From contig NC_088646.1 in assembly GCF_964019385.1 (NCBI RefSeq), forward strand, positions 9,505,580 through 9,569,579: a stretch of 64,000 nt of DNA, read 5' to 3'. A model generated the notes under the pieces. The model made no database searches. It was given only the letters and a program-made list of their open reading frames with translations, and was not told the origin of the DNA. Source of the stretch: Sycon ciliatum (taxonomy: Eukaryota > Porifera > Calcarea > Leucosolenida > Sycettidae). This document shows positions 63,556 to 64,000 of the stretch, in pieces. The number at the start of each line of letters is the position of its first letter. The first letter of the stretch is position 1. A program made the translations under genes and the position numbers.

Positions 63556-64000
63556 TCAGTCAGCCATAATGGATGCCTCCGCAGCGACCACAGCTGCAGA
63601 TGACGCGACAGGAGCATGGGCAGAAAACATGGATCGGCTACCACGCACACACATTACACTGGCCCGTATTAGCGCTACGCTAAGACGACACCGGATGAAC
63701 GCCATGGTGAGGGAGTAGGACTCACCGGTCTTCTCTGCAAGCAACACAGCAATTCTCTTGTACAGAGCTGACGCACACTTGCTCATGCCGCCAGTCGTAG
63801 AGAACACGGCCGGGACAAACGAGGCATGCTCTACATCACGCAAGCGCTGTTCGTACGAACGCTTCTTTGCCTTCTCATGGCGGGTGTAGGCTGCGGAGAC
63901 GGAGGAGGAGCGATTTGAGGGCGCAAATGGGTTGAAAACCCTGACATCAATATATGTGCGTTCAAATCGTCCTCCCCATATCCCGTTAGCGGCCACGTCC
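63556..64000 (-). mobile_element. Restriction-like-endonuclease non-LTR element, second copy, C-terminus only
   Basis: The frame runs in from the right edge of the window: DVAANGIWGGRFER, then YIDVRVFNPFA (endonuclease acidic residues), a basic helix (HEKAKKRSYEQRL) and the conserved tail RCRLSVALIRASVMCVRGSR, stop near 63556. Collinear with residues 400-543 of the 11034-12802 element, at roughly 60 percent identity by eye, so a different subfamily. Confidence 0.85.

Overview
This is eukaryotic nuclear DNA from a metazoan, probably a repeat-rich marine invertebrate. A sponge-like early-branching animal fits, but the sequence alone does not settle the taxon. Genes have GT-AG introns, there are no operons or ribosome binding sites, and roughly half of the window is transposon remnants, MITEs, satellites and microsatellites. 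Exon models below were assembled by hand from frame continuity, splice sites and family resemblance.

Host genes, left to right: (1) a NOLC1/Nopp140-like nucleolar phosphoprotein on the minus strand (97-4904, 3' end outside the window), with three CACGTG E-boxes upstream; (2) a complete nine-exon C1GALT1-like core 1 beta-1,3-galactosyltransferase on the plus strand (15466-29597, 382 aa); (3) a HINT2-like histidine-triad protein on the minus strand (34455-40427), whose exon with the catalytic HIT motif I cannot find; (4) a secreted FG-GAP/VCBS-repeat protein in three exons on the minus strand (41284-44179, 444 aa); (5, 6) two intronless isoaspartyl peptidase/L-asparaginase (ASRGL1-like) paralogues on the minus strand (45894-46862 and 52590-53606). 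The six genes share no evident pathway.

Mobile DNA: a restriction-like-endonuclease non-LTR element (11034-12802, with a second copy running off the right end), an APE-type LINE (about 55860-58902), a second LINE (60048-61466), a third RT fragment (59390-59620), a decayed Ty3/gypsy integrase (about 32960-33780), a Tc1/mariner relic with TA target duplications (13088-13834), and an unclassified SAP-motif ORF inside intron 7 of the galactosyltransferase gene. There are many MITEs: piggyBac-type (TTAA), mariner- or pogo-type (TA) and hAT-type (8-bp duplications), including palindromes only 32-39 bp long.

The most unusual structures are: a 355-bp tandem satellite (49044-50631, plus an inverted copy to 51064) in which every unit carries a complete type-I hammerhead ribozyme; a second hammerhead in a dispersed, Penelope-like repeat (51837, 59041 and a decayed copy at 24214); an array of hairpins with different stems but the same TTTCCG hexaloop (9563-10124); and about 138 copies of a 23-bp satellite (34866-38042) that is open in all three minus frames and sits within a HINT2 intron.
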